The notes under the pieces: model-generated
The model's input: only the letters and a program-made list of their open reading frames with translations
What the model was told of the DNA's origin: nothing
Database searches by the model: none
Source: an uncultured Acetobacteraceae bacterium
GTDB lineage: Bacteria > Pseudomonadota > Alphaproteobacteria > Acetobacterales > Acetobacteraceae
Direction of reading: 5' to 3'
DNA: 64,000 nucleotides
NCBI GenBank assembly: GCA_903907955.1
Contig: CAIVPZ010000041.1
Coordinates: 1-64,000 of the forward strand
In this document: positions 16,356 through 26,121 of the stretch, in pieces
How the letters are laid out: the number at the start of each line of letters is the position of its first letter
Numbering within the stretch: the first letter of the stretch is position 1
Position numbers and translations under genes: made by a program

Positions 16356-16990
16356 AGGTCGCGGTGATCGACTACGGCAGCGGCAACCTCGCCTCGGCCT
16401 CCCGGGCGCTGGCGCTGGCCGCCGGGCGGGACGGCATCGCCGCCACGGTGGAAGTCACCGCCGACCCCGACGCGGTGGCGCGCGCCGACCGCATCGTGCT
16501 GCCCGGCCAGGGCGCCTTCGCCGACTGCGCCGCCGGCCTGTCCGCCATTCCCGGCCTGCACGAGGCGGTGCTGGAGGGGGTTGACCGCGGCAAGCCGTTC
16601 CTCGGCATCTGCGTCGGCATGCAGTTGATGGCCGAGCGCGGGCTGGAGCACGCGGTCACCCCCGGTTTCGGCTGGATACGTGGCGAGATCACCGCCATGG
16701 CGCCGGCGGGCGGGCTGCGCCTGCCGCAGATGGGCTGGAACGAGCTGGTGTTCGAGCCGGGCGCGCACCCTTTGCTGGCCGGCCTGCTGCCCGGCGACCA
16801 CGCCTATTTCGTGCACAGCTACGCGCTCGCCGGCGGCGCCCCGGCGGAATGCATCGCCACCACCGAGTATGGCGGTCCGGTGGTCGCCATGGTGGCGCAG
16901 GGCAACCGCGCCGGCACCCAGTTCCACGTTGAGAAAAGCCAGGAGGTCGGCCTGCGCATTCTGGGCAACTTCCTGCGCTGGACCCCCTGA
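16352..16990 (+). CDS. hisH: Imidazole glycerol phosphate synthase, glutaminase subunit
   Basis: 212 residues. Class I glutamine amidotransferase that supplies ammonia to HisF. Start VAVIDYGSGNLASASRAL, oxyanion region LPGQGAF, nucleophile Cys in FLGICVGMQLM, and the His/Glu pair in GTQFHVEKSQ. The last motif normally reads QFHPEKSQ; here Val replaces Pro, while the catalytic His and Glu remain. The ATG overlaps the DUF2628 stop by 4 nt. A triple 17-bp repeat begins 2 nt after its stop. Partner hisF lies about 1.5 kb downstream. Confidence 0.97.
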   Translation: MKVAVIDYGSGNLASASRALALAAGRDGIAATVEVTADPDAVARADRIVLPGQGAFADCAAGLSAIPGLHEAVLEGVDRGKPFLGICVGMQLMAERGLEHAVTPGFGWIRGEITAMAPAGGLRLPQMGWNELVFEPGAHPLLAGLLPGDHAYFVHSYALAGGAPAECIATTEYGGPVVAMVAQGNRAGTQFHVEKSQEVGLRILGNFLRWTP

Positions 16991-16991
16991 C

Positions 16992-17042
16992 ATGATCCGC
17001 AGCACGACATGACCGGCAGCGCGAGATGACCGGCAGCGCGAC
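16992..17042 (+). repeat. Triple 17-bp tandem repeat carrying three overlapping starts
   Basis: Three units: 16992-17008, 17009-17025 and 17026-17042. The last two differ only in the final base; the first is more diverged. Each unit starts with ATG. Because 17 is not a multiple of 3, the ATGs lie in three frames. The first two open six-codon frames (MIRSTT, MTGSAR), and each of these stops in an ATGA overlap with the next ATG. The third ATG begins the GNAT gene. Confidence 0.85.
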
Positions 17043-17595
17043 ATCCCCGCCGCCCAGCCAGTCGGTGGACCGCGCCGCCAACATGTCCGACGACGACCTG
17101 GCCGCGCTGTGCGAGGCCGCCGACGCCGCCATCATCGACGGCGGCGGCTTCGGCTGGGTCAACCCGCCCGGGCGGAAGGCGCTGGAGCGCTATTTCCGGG
17201 GCGTGCTGCTGGTGCCCGAGCGCGAGCTGTTCCTGGCCCGCTCGGAGGGCGTCATCGTCGGCTCGGCGCAGCTGGTGCGCCCGCCGCGGAACAACGAGGC
17301 GCAGGCGTTCGGCGCCACGCTGATGCACGCCTTCGTCGCCCCGTATGCGCGCGGCCATGGCCTGGCCAGGCTGCTGACCGAGCGGGTGGAGGAATGCGCC
17401 CGCGCCTTCGGCTACCAGGTGCTCAACCTGGATGTGCGCGAAACGCAGGAGGCGGCAATCGCGTTGTACGAGTCGCTCGGCTATATCCGCTGGGGTGTTC
17501 ACCCGGCCTATGCGCGGGTGGGCGGGCGCACCATTCGGGGCGTTTATTATTTCAAGCTGCTGCAGCCGGGTGGGCGGGTGCGTGATGGGACTTAA
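17026..17595 (+). CDS. GNAT family N-acetyltransferase
   Basis: 189 residues from the third ATG of the tandem repeat. ATG 17083 (MSDDDLAALCEA) is a possible later start. The GNAT acetyl-CoA site is visible as V-A-PYARGHGLARLLTERVEECA (about 106-128), followed by the beta5 strand YQVLNLDVRETQEAAIALYESLGY, typical of motif B. The substrate is unknown. It lies between hisH and hisA and overlaps hisA by 11 nt, so it is part of the histidine transcript. GNAT genes at this position occur in relatives, as far as I recall, but no histidine function is established. The N-terminal ~20 residues (Ser/Pro-rich) come from the repeat and its surroundings and are probably dispensable. Confidence 0.88.
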   Translation: MTGSATSPPPSQSVDRAANMSDDDLAALCEAADAAIIDGGGFGWVNPPGRKALERYFRGVLLVPERELFLARSEGVIVGSAQLVRPPRNNEAQAFGATLMHAFVAPYARGHGLARLLTERVEECARAFGYQVLNLDVRETQEAAIALYESLGYIRWGVHPAYARVGGRTIRGVYYFKLLQPGGRVRDGT

Positions 17596-18328
17596 GCTGT
17601 ATCCGGCCATCGACCTCAAGGACGGCGCCTGCGTGCGTCTGCGCCGCGGCGAGATGGACGATGTCACGGTGTATTCGCAGGACCCCGGCGCGCAGGCGCG
17701 GGCCTGGCAGGATGCCGGTTGCGGCTGGCTGCACGTGGTCGATCTCAACGGCGCCTTCGCCGGCCGCCCGGTGAATGCCGAGGCGGTGCGCGCCATCCTG
17801 GCCAGCGTGACCATTCCCGTGCAGCTCGGCGGCGGCATCCGCAACATGGCCGGCATCGAGGCATGGCTGGCGGCCGGCGTGCGCCGGGTGATCCTGGGCA
17901 GCGCCGCGGCCAAGAATCCGGCGCTGGTGAAGCAGGCGTGCCAGGCCCATCCGGGCCGCATCGCGGTGGGTATCGACGCGCGCGACGGGTTCGTGGCCAC
18001 CGAGGGCTGGGCGGAGACCTCCAGCATGAAGGCGCTCGATCTGGCGCTGCGCTTCGAGGATGCCGGCGCCGCGGCGATCATCTACACCGACATCAGCCGC
18101 GACGGCATGCTCTCCGGGCTGAACCTTGAGCAGACGATCGACCTCGCTTTTCAGATCTCCACCCCGGTGATCGCTTCCGGCGGGGTGGGCAGCCTGGCGG
18201 ACCTCGCCGCGTTCAAGATCGCGGTGCGATCGCAGGGGCCGGGGCTGATCGACGGCGTGATCGTCGGGCGGGCGCTCTATGACGGGCGGGTGGATGTGCG
18301 CGCGGCGCTGGCTCTGCTGACCGGCTGA
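17585..18328 (+). CDS. hisA: ProFAR isomerase
   Basis: 247 residues. (beta/alpha)8 barrel that isomerises ProFAR to PRFAR. LYPAIDLKDGACVRLRRG carries the first catalytic Asp. VQLGGGIRNMAGIEAWLAAG and IYTDISRDGMLSGLN (second catalytic Asp) mark the two half-barrel phosphate sites. [11 protein letters not shown] completes the phosphate loop. The start ATG 17585 lies inside the end of the GNAT gene. There are 116 nt between its stop and hisF, longer than other gaps in this operon. Confidence 0.97.
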   Translation: MGLKLYPAIDLKDGACVRLRRGEMDDVTVYSQDPGAQARAWQDAGCGWLHVVDLNGAFAGRPVNAEAVRAILASVTIPVQLGGGIRNMAGIEAWLAAGVRRVILGSAAAKNPALVKQACQAHPGRIAVGIDARDGFVATEGWAETSSMKALDLALRFEDAGAAAIIYTDISRDGMLSGLNLEQTIDLAFQISTPVIASGGVGSLADLAAFKIAVRSQGPGLIDGVIVGRALYDGRVDVRAALALLTG

Positions 18329-18444
18329 CCCCGGCCAATCGCCGGCGGTCGGGGCGCGTTTTGGCAACGATGCCTGCCTTGTGCGATACGGGCTTGCACC
18401 GACGCGGAAAAGCATCGCAATAGCCCTTGCCGAGGGGGCGTACG

Positions 18445-19224
18445 GTGCTGAAACTCCGAGTCATTCCCTGCCTGGACGTCAAGGACGGACGGGTGGTCAA
18501 GGGTGTCAACTTTGTTTCGTTGCGCGACGCGGGCGACCCCGTCGAGCAGGCGGCGGTCTATGACGCCGCCGGCGCCGATGAACTGTGCTTCCTCGACATC
18601 ACCGCCAGCCACGAAAACCGCAACACCATCGTCGATGTGGTGTCGCGCACGGCGGCGCGGGTGTTCCTGCCGCTGACCGTGGGCGGCGGCATCCGCTCGA
18701 TCGACGACATGCGCCGCCTGCTGCTGGCCGGCGCCGACAAATGCAGCATCAACTCGGCCGCGGTCGCCCGCCCCGAACTGGTGGCCGAAGCGGCCCGCAA
18801 GTTCGGCAGCCAGTGCGTGGTGGTCGCGGTGGACGTCAAACAGGTCGGGCCAGGCCGGTGGCACGTGTTCACCCATGGCGGCCGGCGCGACACCGGCATC
18901 GATGCGGTGCCGTGGTGCCGCCGGGTGGTCGAGCTGGGCGCCGGCGAAATTCTGCTGACCAGCATGGACCGCGACGGCACCCGCGCGGGGTTCGACCTGC
19001 CGTTGCTGCGCGCGGTGTGCGGGGCGGTGCGGGTGCCGGTGATCGCCTCGGGCGGGGTCGGCAGCCTGGCGCATTTCGTCGAAGGCGCGCAGGCCGGCGC
19101 CACCGGATTGCTGGCGGCCAGCGTGTTCCATTTCGGCACGTTCACGATCGCGGAGGTGAAGGCGGCCCTGGCGCAGGCGGGACTGCCGGTACGGCTGCCG
19201 CGCGCCCTCGCGCAGGCGGCCTGA
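18445..19224 (+). CDS. hisF: Imidazole glycerol phosphate synthase, cyclase subunit
   Basis: 259 residues. (beta/alpha)8 barrel that joins ammonia from HisH to PRFAR, giving IGP and AICAR. The GTG at 18445 gives the usual start [20 protein letters not shown] with a GAGGGGG ribosome site 7 nt upstream; the frame is open to a TTG at 18427. Catalytic Asp residues lie in CLDVKDGR and [34 protein letters not shown] and [19 protein letters not shown] are the phosphate loops. hisE follows after 9 nt. Confidence 0.97.
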   Translation: MLKLRVIPCLDVKDGRVVKGVNFVSLRDAGDPVEQAAVYDAAGADELCFLDITASHENRNTIVDVVSRTAARVFLPLTVGGGIRSIDDMRRLLLAGADKCSINSAAVARPELVAEAARKFGSQCVVVAVDVKQVGPGRWHVFTHGGRRDTGIDAVPWCRRVVELGAGEILLTSMDRDGTRAGFDLPLLRAVCGAVRVPVIASGGVGSLAHFVEGAQAGATGLLAASVFHFGTFTIAEVKAALAQAGLPVRLPRALAQAA

Positions 19225-19233
19225 GGAGCGCGC

Positions 19234-19737
19234 ATGGCCAAACCAACCAAGAAGCCCGTGGCGCCGACTGGCGACAAGAAGGCCGGTGCGAAAAAGAAAC
19301 CGGCCAAGAAACGGCTCGCCAGGCTGGCGCCCGCTGCCGCTGCCGCTGCCGCTGGCGTCCTGCCGTCGCCGGCCGGCGCCTCCGCGGTGGTGCTGGACCG
19401 GCTGTGGTCGGTGGTGATGGCCCGGCGCGGCACCGACCCGACACTGAGCCATTCCGCGCGCCTGCTGTCGCGCGGCACCGCCAAGATCGCGCAGAAATTC
19501 GGCGAGGAGGCGGTGGAGTGCGTGATCGAGGCCGCCCTCGGCAACCGCGCCGCGCTGGTGGCCGAGAGTGCTGACGTTCTTTATCACCTGCTGGTGATGT
19601 GGGTGGATGCCGGGGTGCGGACCGAGGAGGTCTGGGCCGAACTGCAACGGCGCGAGGGCGTGTCGGGCGTCGCCGAGAAGGCGATGCGGCCGCGAGAGCT
19701 GGCGATCGTTGGGGTGCGGACGAAGAAGATTCCCTGA
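19234..19737 (+). CDS. hisE: Phosphoribosyl-ATP pyrophosphatase with a basic N-terminal extension
   Basis: 167 residues. The C-terminal ~115 residues are an ordinary HisE (MazG-like all-alpha fold) that splits PRPP-ATP to [34 protein letters not shown] and [13 protein letters not shown] contain the metal-binding Glu/Asp residues. The first ~50 residues are unusual for HisE: repeated KKP/KKK/AKK blocks, then [10 protein letters not shown] and a Pro/Ala linker. This composition resembles histone H1-like or AlgP-like tails. The ATG at 19234 has GAGGAG upstream and no internal Met allows a start after the extension, so it is probably translated. A perfect inverted repeat follows 4 nt after the stop. 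Confidence 0.93.
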   Translation: MAKPTKKPVAPTGDKKAGAKKKPAKKRLARLAPAAAAAAAGVLPSPAGASAVVLDRLWSVVMARRGTDPTLSHSARLLSRGTAKIAQKFGEEAVECVIEAALGNRAALVAESADVLYHLLVMWVDAGVRTEEVWAELQRREGVSGVAEKAMRPRELAIVGVRTKKIP

Positions 19738-19741
19738 GAGT

Positions 19742-19814
19742 TTGAAAAAGAATGCCCGCAAGCCGCCGAACGATGACGAAAAAATCAATGATATCAGCGG
19801 GCATTCTTTTTCAA
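19742..19814. terminator. 18-bp perfect inverted repeat closing the his operon
   Basis: TTGAAAAAGAATGCCCGC (19742-19759) is exactly repeated in inverse at 19797-19814, with a 37-nt centre. The right arm ends in TTCTTTTTCAA. It starts 4 nt after hisE and could terminate in both directions, although the loop is unusually long for an intrinsic terminator. Confidence 0.6.
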
Positions 19815-19850
19815 GTTCGATTGTTTTTCAAGCTCTGACCGGCGTCAGGC

Positions 19851-19889
19851 AGGCAAGGCCAGGGCAAAGCCGCTGGCCTTCCCTTCCTG
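19851..19889. repeat. Fragment related to the dispersed double-hairpin repeat
   Basis: AGGCAAGGCCAGGGC followed by a degenerate second arm ending CTGGCCTTCCCTTCC. It has the general shape of the second hairpin only. It lies 35 nt upstream of the HIT gene. Confidence 0.5.
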
Positions 19890-19923
19890 ACCGGTGCAGG
19901 ATGCGCGGCGCGGAGGGCGTACA

Positions 19924-20313
19924 ATGCCAGTCAAGGGCCTTGGTGAATACGACGACCAGAATGTGTTCGCGCGCATCCTGCGGGGCGAGATCCCGTCCCG
20001 CAGGATATTCGAGGACGAGTGGGCGCTGGCTTTCCACGACATCGCGCCACAGGCGCCGGTGCACGTGCTGGTGATCCCGAAGGGGCGCTGGGTGTCCCTC
20101 GCCGATTTCACCGCCCGCGCCAGCCAGGGCGAAATCGCCGGGTTCTGGCGTGCGGTGGGCGCGGTGGCGCGGCAGCTCGACCTTGAGGCGCCTGGCTACC
20201 GGGTGCTGACCAATATGGGCGACCATGGCCACCAGGAAGTGCCGCATCTGCACGTGCACATCTTCGGCGGCCGGCCGCTCGGCCGCATGCTGGAAAAACG
20301 CCTGGCCGACTGA
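19924..20313 (+). CDS. HIT family nucleotide hydrolase/transferase (HINT-like)
   Basis: 129 residues. NVFARILRGEIPSRRIFEDE is the typical HINT start. VHVLVIPKGRW is the middle strand. The histidine triad HLHVHIFGG (about 108-116) is complete, with the middle His as nucleophile. HINT proteins cleave nucleoside phosphoramidates, and the physiological substrate in bacteria is uncertain. The ATG at 19924 is chosen by family length. It is often the gene after hisE in alphaproteobacteria, so it may be a distal member of the operon, although the inverted repeat at 19742 separates them. Confidence 0.93.
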   Translation: MPVKGLGEYDDQNVFARILRGEIPSRRIFEDEWALAFHDIAPQAPVHVLVIPKGRWVSLADFTARASQGEIAGFWRAVGAVARQLDLEAPGYRVLTNMGDHGHQEVPHLHVHIFGGRPLGRMLEKRLAD

Positions 20314-20316
20314 ACC

Positions 20317-20347
20317 GGCGCGGCCCGCCCGGATGCGGGCTTGCGCC
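20317..20347 (+). terminator. Hairpin terminator after the HIT gene
   Basis: GGCGC-G-GCCCGC pairs with GCGGGC-TT-GCGCC across a 6-nt loop (20329-20334). It starts 4 nt after the stop. No T-run follows, as is common in high-GC genomes. Confidence 0.5.
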
Positions 20348-20398
20348 GTGCCGCCGCGATTCCTGTAAGCTGCTCCCGACACGCCGGGGGAAGCCTGC

Positions 20399-21583
20399 AT
20401 GGCCGCGCGCAACACGTCTGCCCAGAACGCTGCCCTGATCGCGGGGTCGGTGACGCTCTCGCTGGCGCTTGGCGCGCGCGCGACCTTCGGCCTGTTCCTG
20501 GGGCCGCTCGATCTGGTCGGCATTCGGGTAGCCGATGTCGCCCTGGCCATTGGCCTGCACAACCTTGCCTGGGGCGTTGCCCAGCCGATCGCCGGCGCCA
20601 TGGCCGACCGCTATGGCGCCACAAGGCCGCAGGTGTTCGGCGCCCTGATGTATGCCGGCGGCCTCGCCTTGCCGGCCTTCCTGCCGATGACCTGGTCGGT
20701 CATGCTGGGCCTCGGCGTGCTGACCGGGGTGGGCACCGCCTATCTCGGCTGGGGGGTGGCGCTGGCCGGCGTTTCCCGCGCCTTCCCGGCCGAGCGCCGC
20801 TCCGCCGCCGTGGGCGCGGTGAGCGCCGGCGGGTCGGTGGGGCAGATGCTGCTGCTGCCGGTGACGGCGGCGGCGATCGCCTGGGGCGGCGCGACCGCGG
20901 GATTGCTGGTGCTGGCGGCGGTGATGCTGGTGGCGCTGCCGCTCGGCCGCCCGCTCGACCGGGCGGCGCTGGTCAAGCCGGCACCGCGGCGATCCGGCGC
21001 GGCCGTGCGGGTGGCGCTGTCCGACCGCAGTTTCGTCCTGCTGACGCTGGGGTTCTTCACCTGCGGTTTCCAGTTGGCGTTCCTGGCGACGCATCTGCCG
21101 GGCTACCTGACGCTCTGCGGCATGCCGGCGAGTTTCGGCGCCTGGGCGCTCATGCTGGTGGGCGGTGCGAACATCCTCGGCAGTTGGATGTGCGGCTGGG
21201 CCGGCCAGCGCCTGCCGCCGCAATGGTGCCTGGCGGTGGTCTATGCGGTGCGCGGGGCGGCGATCCTGGCCTTCTGGCTGGCACCGAAGGGCGACCTGAC
21301 CACCGCCCTGTTCGCCATCGTCATGGGGCTGCTGTGGCTGGGTACGGTGCCGCTGACCAACGGGGTGATCGCCCGCCGCTTCGGCGTCGGCGATATCGGC
21401 GCGCTGTTCGGGGTGTGCTTCATCAGCCACCAGATCGGCGGCTTCCTGGGCGCCTGGGCGGGTGGCCTCGCCTTCGCCTGGACCGGCAGCTACGATCTCG
21501 GTTTCATGGCCACGGCCGCGTCCGGTCTGGTGGCGGCGGCGTTCAATCTGCCGATCCGGGTGCCAAGGGTGGCGGCGGCGTGA
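20399..21583 (+). CDS. Major facilitator superfamily transporter
   Basis: 394 residues with about 12 membrane helices in two halves of six, separated by a basic loop near 190-205 (PLDRAALVKPAPRR). The MFS signature between helices 2 and 3 is seen as GAMADRYGATRPQV. Helix 1 follows a short N terminus (LIAGSVTLSLALGARATFGLFLGPL). The pattern fits the oxalate/formate antiporter-like or monocarboxylate group of MFS, but the substrate cannot be read from the sequence. It stands alone between the HIT gene and the thiC leader. Its stop is only 14 nt before the thiC promoter. A thiamine link is not supported by sequence, only by position. Confidence 0.88.
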   Translation: MAARNTSAQNAALIAGSVTLSLALGARATFGLFLGPLDLVGIRVADVALAIGLHNLAWGVAQPIAGAMADRYGATRPQVFGALMYAGGLALPAFLPMTWSVMLGLGVLTGVGTAYLGWGVALAGVSRAFPAERRSAAVGAVSAGGSVGQMLLLPVTAAAIAWGGATAGLLVLAAVMLVALPLGRPLDRAALVKPAPRRSGAAVRVALSDRSFVLLTLGFFTCGFQLAFLATHLPGYLTLCGMPASFGAWALMLVGGANILGSWMCGWAGQRLPPQWCLAVVYAVRGAAILAFWLAPKGDLTTALFAIVMGLLWLGTVPLTNGVIARRFGVGDIGALFGVCFISHQIGGFLGAWAGGLAFAWTGSYDLGFMATAASGLVAAAFNLPIRVPRVAAA

Positions 21584-21596
21584 TCCGCCGGTGCAG

Positions 21597-21625
21597 TTGA
21601 CAGCCGGATGACACCGCCACACTTT
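21597..21625 (+). promoter_or_regulatory. Candidate sigma-70 promoter of thiC
   Basis: TTGACA (21597-21602), a 17-nt spacer, then a weak -10 CACTTT (21620-21625). The predicted start near 21632 falls at the first base of the riboswitch, which supports the call despite the poor -10. Confidence 0.5.
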
Positions 21626-21632
21626 ACCCGCC

Positions 21633-23597
<1,965 letters not shown>

Positions 23598-23651
23598 GGA
23601 AGGCCAGGGCGCTGCCCTGGACCCGCCAAGGGCAGTGGCCCCTTGGAACCC
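23598..23651 (-). repeat. Dispersed double-hairpin repeat, copy R2 (reverse)
   Basis: Starts GGAAGGCCAGGGC-GCT-GCCCTGG and continues with CCAAGGGCAGTGGCCCCTTGG, giving two adjacent hairpins. It directly follows the thiC stop, so it may also act as a transcript end. Confidence 0.92.
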
Positions 23652-23696
23652 ATTACCTTACTTTCGCCAGATAAATGATCCCCGCTGGAGACAGGA

Positions 23697-24686
23697 ATGG
23701 CGCGCACCCTCAACGTCGCGGTCCAGATGGACCCGATCGAGACCATCAACATCGACGGCGACTCCTCCTTCGCGCTGATGCTGGCGGCGCAGGAGCGGGG
23801 CCACGTGCTGTGGCACTACGAGGTGAAACACCTCACCCTGTGCGAAGGCGTGCTGAAGGAAGGCGCCCTGCGCGAGGAGCGGCTGGTCGCCCGCGCCCGG
23901 CCGGTCACCCTGCAGCGCGTGCGCAGCGACCACTACCGCTTCGGCCCGCCGTCGCTGCTTGATCTCGCCACCATGGACGTGGTGCTGATGCGCCAGGACC
24001 CGCCCTTCGACATGGGCTACATCACCGCCACCCACCTGCTGGAGCACATCCACCGCTCCGACGGCAGCGGCACGCTGGTGGTGAACAACCCGGTCGCCGT
24101 GCGCAATGCGCCGGAGAAGCTGCTGGTCACCCACTTCCCCGACCTGATGCCGCCCACCATCGTCACCTGGGACCCCGACGCCATCCGCGGCTTCCGCGCC
24201 ACCCACAAGGACATCGTGGTCAAGCCGCTGTTCGGCAACGGCGGCTCCGGCGTGTTCCTGATCCGCCACGACGACCCCAACCTGAACGCGCTGATCGAGC
24301 TGCATTTCAGCCGCTCGCGCGAGCCGCTGATGGTGCAGCGCTACGAGCCGGCGGTGCGCAACGGCGACAAGCGCATCATCCTGATCGACGGCCAGCCGGC
24401 CGGCGCCATCAACCGCATTCCGCCGCCCGGCGAGGCGCGCAGCAACATGCATGTCGGCGGCCGGGCCGAACGGGTGGACATGACCCCCCGCGACCTGGAA
24501 ATCTGCGCCCGCATCGGCCCCACCCTGAAGGAACAGGGGCTGCTGCTGGTCGGCATCGACGTGATCGGCGACTGGCTGACCGAGATCAACGTCACCTCAC
24601 CCACCGGCATCCAGGAGATCGACCGCTTCGAGGGCACCGATCTGGCCGGCCAGGTGTGGGACGCCATCGAGGCCAAGCTGGCTTGA
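23697..24686 (+). CDS. gshB: Glutathione synthetase
   Basis: 329 residues. ATP-grasp ligase joining gamma-glutamylcysteine and glycine. LNVAVQMDPIETINIDGDSSFALM is the typical N-terminal block. DVVLMRQDPPFDMGYITATHLLE binds substrate. The ATP-grasp region includes DIVVKPLFGNGGSGVF and the metal site TEINVTSPTGIQEID. The length is right for GshB. The start lies 45 nt after repeat R2 with GGAGACAGGA as ribosome site. No gshA is nearby. sufE follows after 31 nt, so the two may be co-transcribed. Confidence 0.98.
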   Translation: MARTLNVAVQMDPIETINIDGDSSFALMLAAQERGHVLWHYEVKHLTLCEGVLKEGALREERLVARARPVTLQRVRSDHYRFGPPSLLDLATMDVVLMRQDPPFDMGYITATHLLEHIHRSDGSGTLVVNNPVAVRNAPEKLLVTHFPDLMPPTIVTWDPDAIRGFRATHKDIVVKPLFGNGGSGVFLIRHDDPNLNALIELHFSRSREPLMVQRYEPAVRNGDKRIILIDGQPAGAINRIPPPGEARSNMHVGGRAERVDMTPRDLEICARIGPTLKEQGLLLVGIDVIGDWLTEINVTSPTGIQEIDRFEGTDLAGQVWDAIEAKLA

Positions 24687-24717
24687 CGCCGCCCCGCCCG
24701 GCCCGCACATCGCCCGT

Positions 24718-25170
24718 ATGAGCATCGACCCCTTCGTCCTCCCCGAAGACCCCACCGCCGCCGACGCCATCGCCGCCATCGGCGACGATCTGTCGGTGTT
24801 CGACGACTGGGAGGAGCGCTACCGCTACATCATCGAACTCGGCCGCAAGCTGCCGCCCTTCCCGGATGCCTGGACCGACGACGCCCACCGCGTGCCAGGC
24901 TGCCAGAGCCGGGTGTGGATGGAGGCAACCCTGCGCGACGGGCGGATGTACTATGCCGGCACCTCCGACGCGGCGATCGTCTCCGGCCTCATCGCCCTGC
25001 TGCTGCGGGTGTATTCCGGCCGCCCGCCGGCCGAAATCGCCGCCACCGACCCGGCCTTCCTCAAGCAACTGGGGCTTCTGGAGGCGCTGTCCACCAACCG
25101 CGGCAACGGCATCGCCGCGATGGCGCGCAAGGTGCGGGAGATCGCGGCGCTGCACGCCGCCCCGGCCTGA
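24718..25170 (+). CDS. sufE: SufE, cysteine desulfurase sulfur acceptor
   Basis: 150 residues. SufE accepts persulfide sulfur from SufS for iron-sulfur cluster assembly. Visible are DDWEERYRYIIELGRKLPPFPD, the sulfur-accepting Cys in HRVPGCQSRVWM (about residue 61) and the C-terminal LGLLEALSTNRGNGIAAMARKV. Length is typical. It sits far (about 32 kb) from the suf operon at 56684-63113. That operon carries the scaffold-like SufU as well, so this genome has both sulfur-transfer types. Located 31 nt after gshB. Confidence 0.96.
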   Translation: MSIDPFVLPEDPTAADAIAAIGDDLSVFDDWEERYRYIIELGRKLPPFPDAWTDDAHRVPGCQSRVWMEATLRDGRMYYAGTSDAAIVSGLIALLLRVYSGRPPAEIAATDPAFLKQLGLLEALSTNRGNGIAAMARKVREIAALHAAPA

Positions 25171-25200
25171 TTGCCGCGACTTGCTGTCTTTGTCGGGTTT

Positions 25201-25252
25201 AAGGAAGGCCAGGGCGCTGCCCTGGACCCGCAAGGGGTCGGTGGACCCCTTG
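25201..25252 (-). repeat. Dispersed double-hairpin repeat, copy R3 (reverse)
   Basis: AAGGAAGGCCAGGGCGCTGC then CCTGG and a diverged second hairpin (CAAGGGGTCGGTGGACCCCTTG). It lies 31 nt after the sufE stop. The rest of 25171-25411 holds no gene that I can support. Confidence 0.9.
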
Positions 25253-25411
25253 ACCCCTTTTTTGGGGTTCGGGGGCTGGACAGAGCGTTGGTTTGAATGG
25301 CTGGAAAAAGTGCGAAGCGGACCGCCGCTGGGAACCGACGATTGTGGCGGAAAAATCTCGGGAGGGCGTGGGGTAACCCGCGTCCCTACCGCAATTTACC
25401 CACCGTTGCTG

Positions 25412-26014
25412 TCAGGCGGCACTGCGGCGGCGAACCAGCAACAGGCCGGCGAGGCCGGCTCCGAGCAGGGCGAGCGAGGCGGGTTCGGGGGAGGGTTCGG
25501 GAGCGGATGTCCCGGTAGTATATTTGTAATAAATCCTTCCAGTTAAGGGGGAGTTTGTGGCGAAGGTATCCCCTAGGTTGGCATATGCCTCCATTACAAC
25601 ATGGGTTTTTCCGATTCCGGTCAACAGCGCAAGATCAAGTCCGCTATTATCCGTGCCAGAAAGAGAGATATTAAATTGAACTTCCTGGCCTATGGCGGCG
25701 AATCTATAATACGTGCTAGAAGTTATAGCATCGCCGCTGCTGGTCGCAACGTATAATTGCAAAGTGTCGTTTTGTGTTGGCGTCAAGCTCGCTGATCCGG
25801 CCAACGTTACGTAGATGTCAAAAAGCGTACCGATTGCCGGATCGAATTTATCGAATGTAGTGCTTGAAAAAAGAATACCTGGGTCTTGAAAGGTCGCGGC
25901 CGGCGAAACCGTTACGGTAAAATTCTCTGAGATCGCGTCCGCCCTCGCGGCGGGCGGCGCCAGAGCGACGGCGAGTGCTGCGGCAGCGACAAAAATTGGT
26001 TTCACGGTTCGCAT
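25412..26014 (-). CDS. Small PEP-CTERM protein
   Basis: 200 residues. Signal peptide MRTVKPIF, an Ala-rich core, and a cut near PAARADA. A beta-rich body of about 140 residues (FTVTVSPAATFQDPG, FDKFDPAIGTLFDIYVTL) resembles the choice-of-anchor domains common in this class. The PEP-CTERM tail is SPEPASLALLGAGLAGLLL then VRRRSAA. Exported and presumably cut by an exosortase encoded elsewhere. The ATG at 26014 is chosen because GGGAG lies 10 nt upstream and the predicted transcript starts near 26040. The base composition (25500-26050) is visibly more A/T-rich than its neighbours. Confidence 0.9.
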   Translation of the reverse strand: MRTVKPIFVAAAALAVALAPPAARADAISENFTVTVSPAATFQDPGILFSSTTFDKFDPAIGTLFDIYVTLAGSASLTPTQNDTLQLYVATSSGDAITSSTYYRFAAIGQEVQFNISLSGTDNSGLDLALLTGIGKTHVVMEAYANLGDTFATNSPLTGRIYYKYTTGTSAPEPSPEPASLALLGAGLAGLLLVRRRSAA

Positions 26015-26046
26015 TTTGCCAACGCTCCCAGACAAAACGATATCAT

Positions 26047-26075
26047 TTTGTACTGGTGCCGCTGGCAGATGTCAA
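26047..26075 (-). promoter_or_regulatory. Sigma-70-type promoter of the small PEP-CTERM gene
   Basis: On the minus strand TTGACA (26075-26070) and TACAAA (26052-26047) are separated by 17 nt. No -24/-12 sigma-54 motif is seen here, unlike at the giant PEP-CTERM gene. Confidence 0.7.
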
Positions 26076-26121
26076 CGGAGTTGAGACGAAAAAAATTCGC
26101 CATCCCGCCGCACCAGCCTGA

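Noticed and set aside
26014-26035. Earlier start (26035) for the small PEP-CTERM gene
   Set aside because: It would lie only about five bases after the predicted transcription start and lacks a ribosome site. ATG 26014 has one.
26040-26120. Sigma-54 promoter for the small PEP-CTERM gene
   Set aside because: No GG-N10-GC motif is present; a good TTGACA-N17-TACAAA promoter explains the gene instead.
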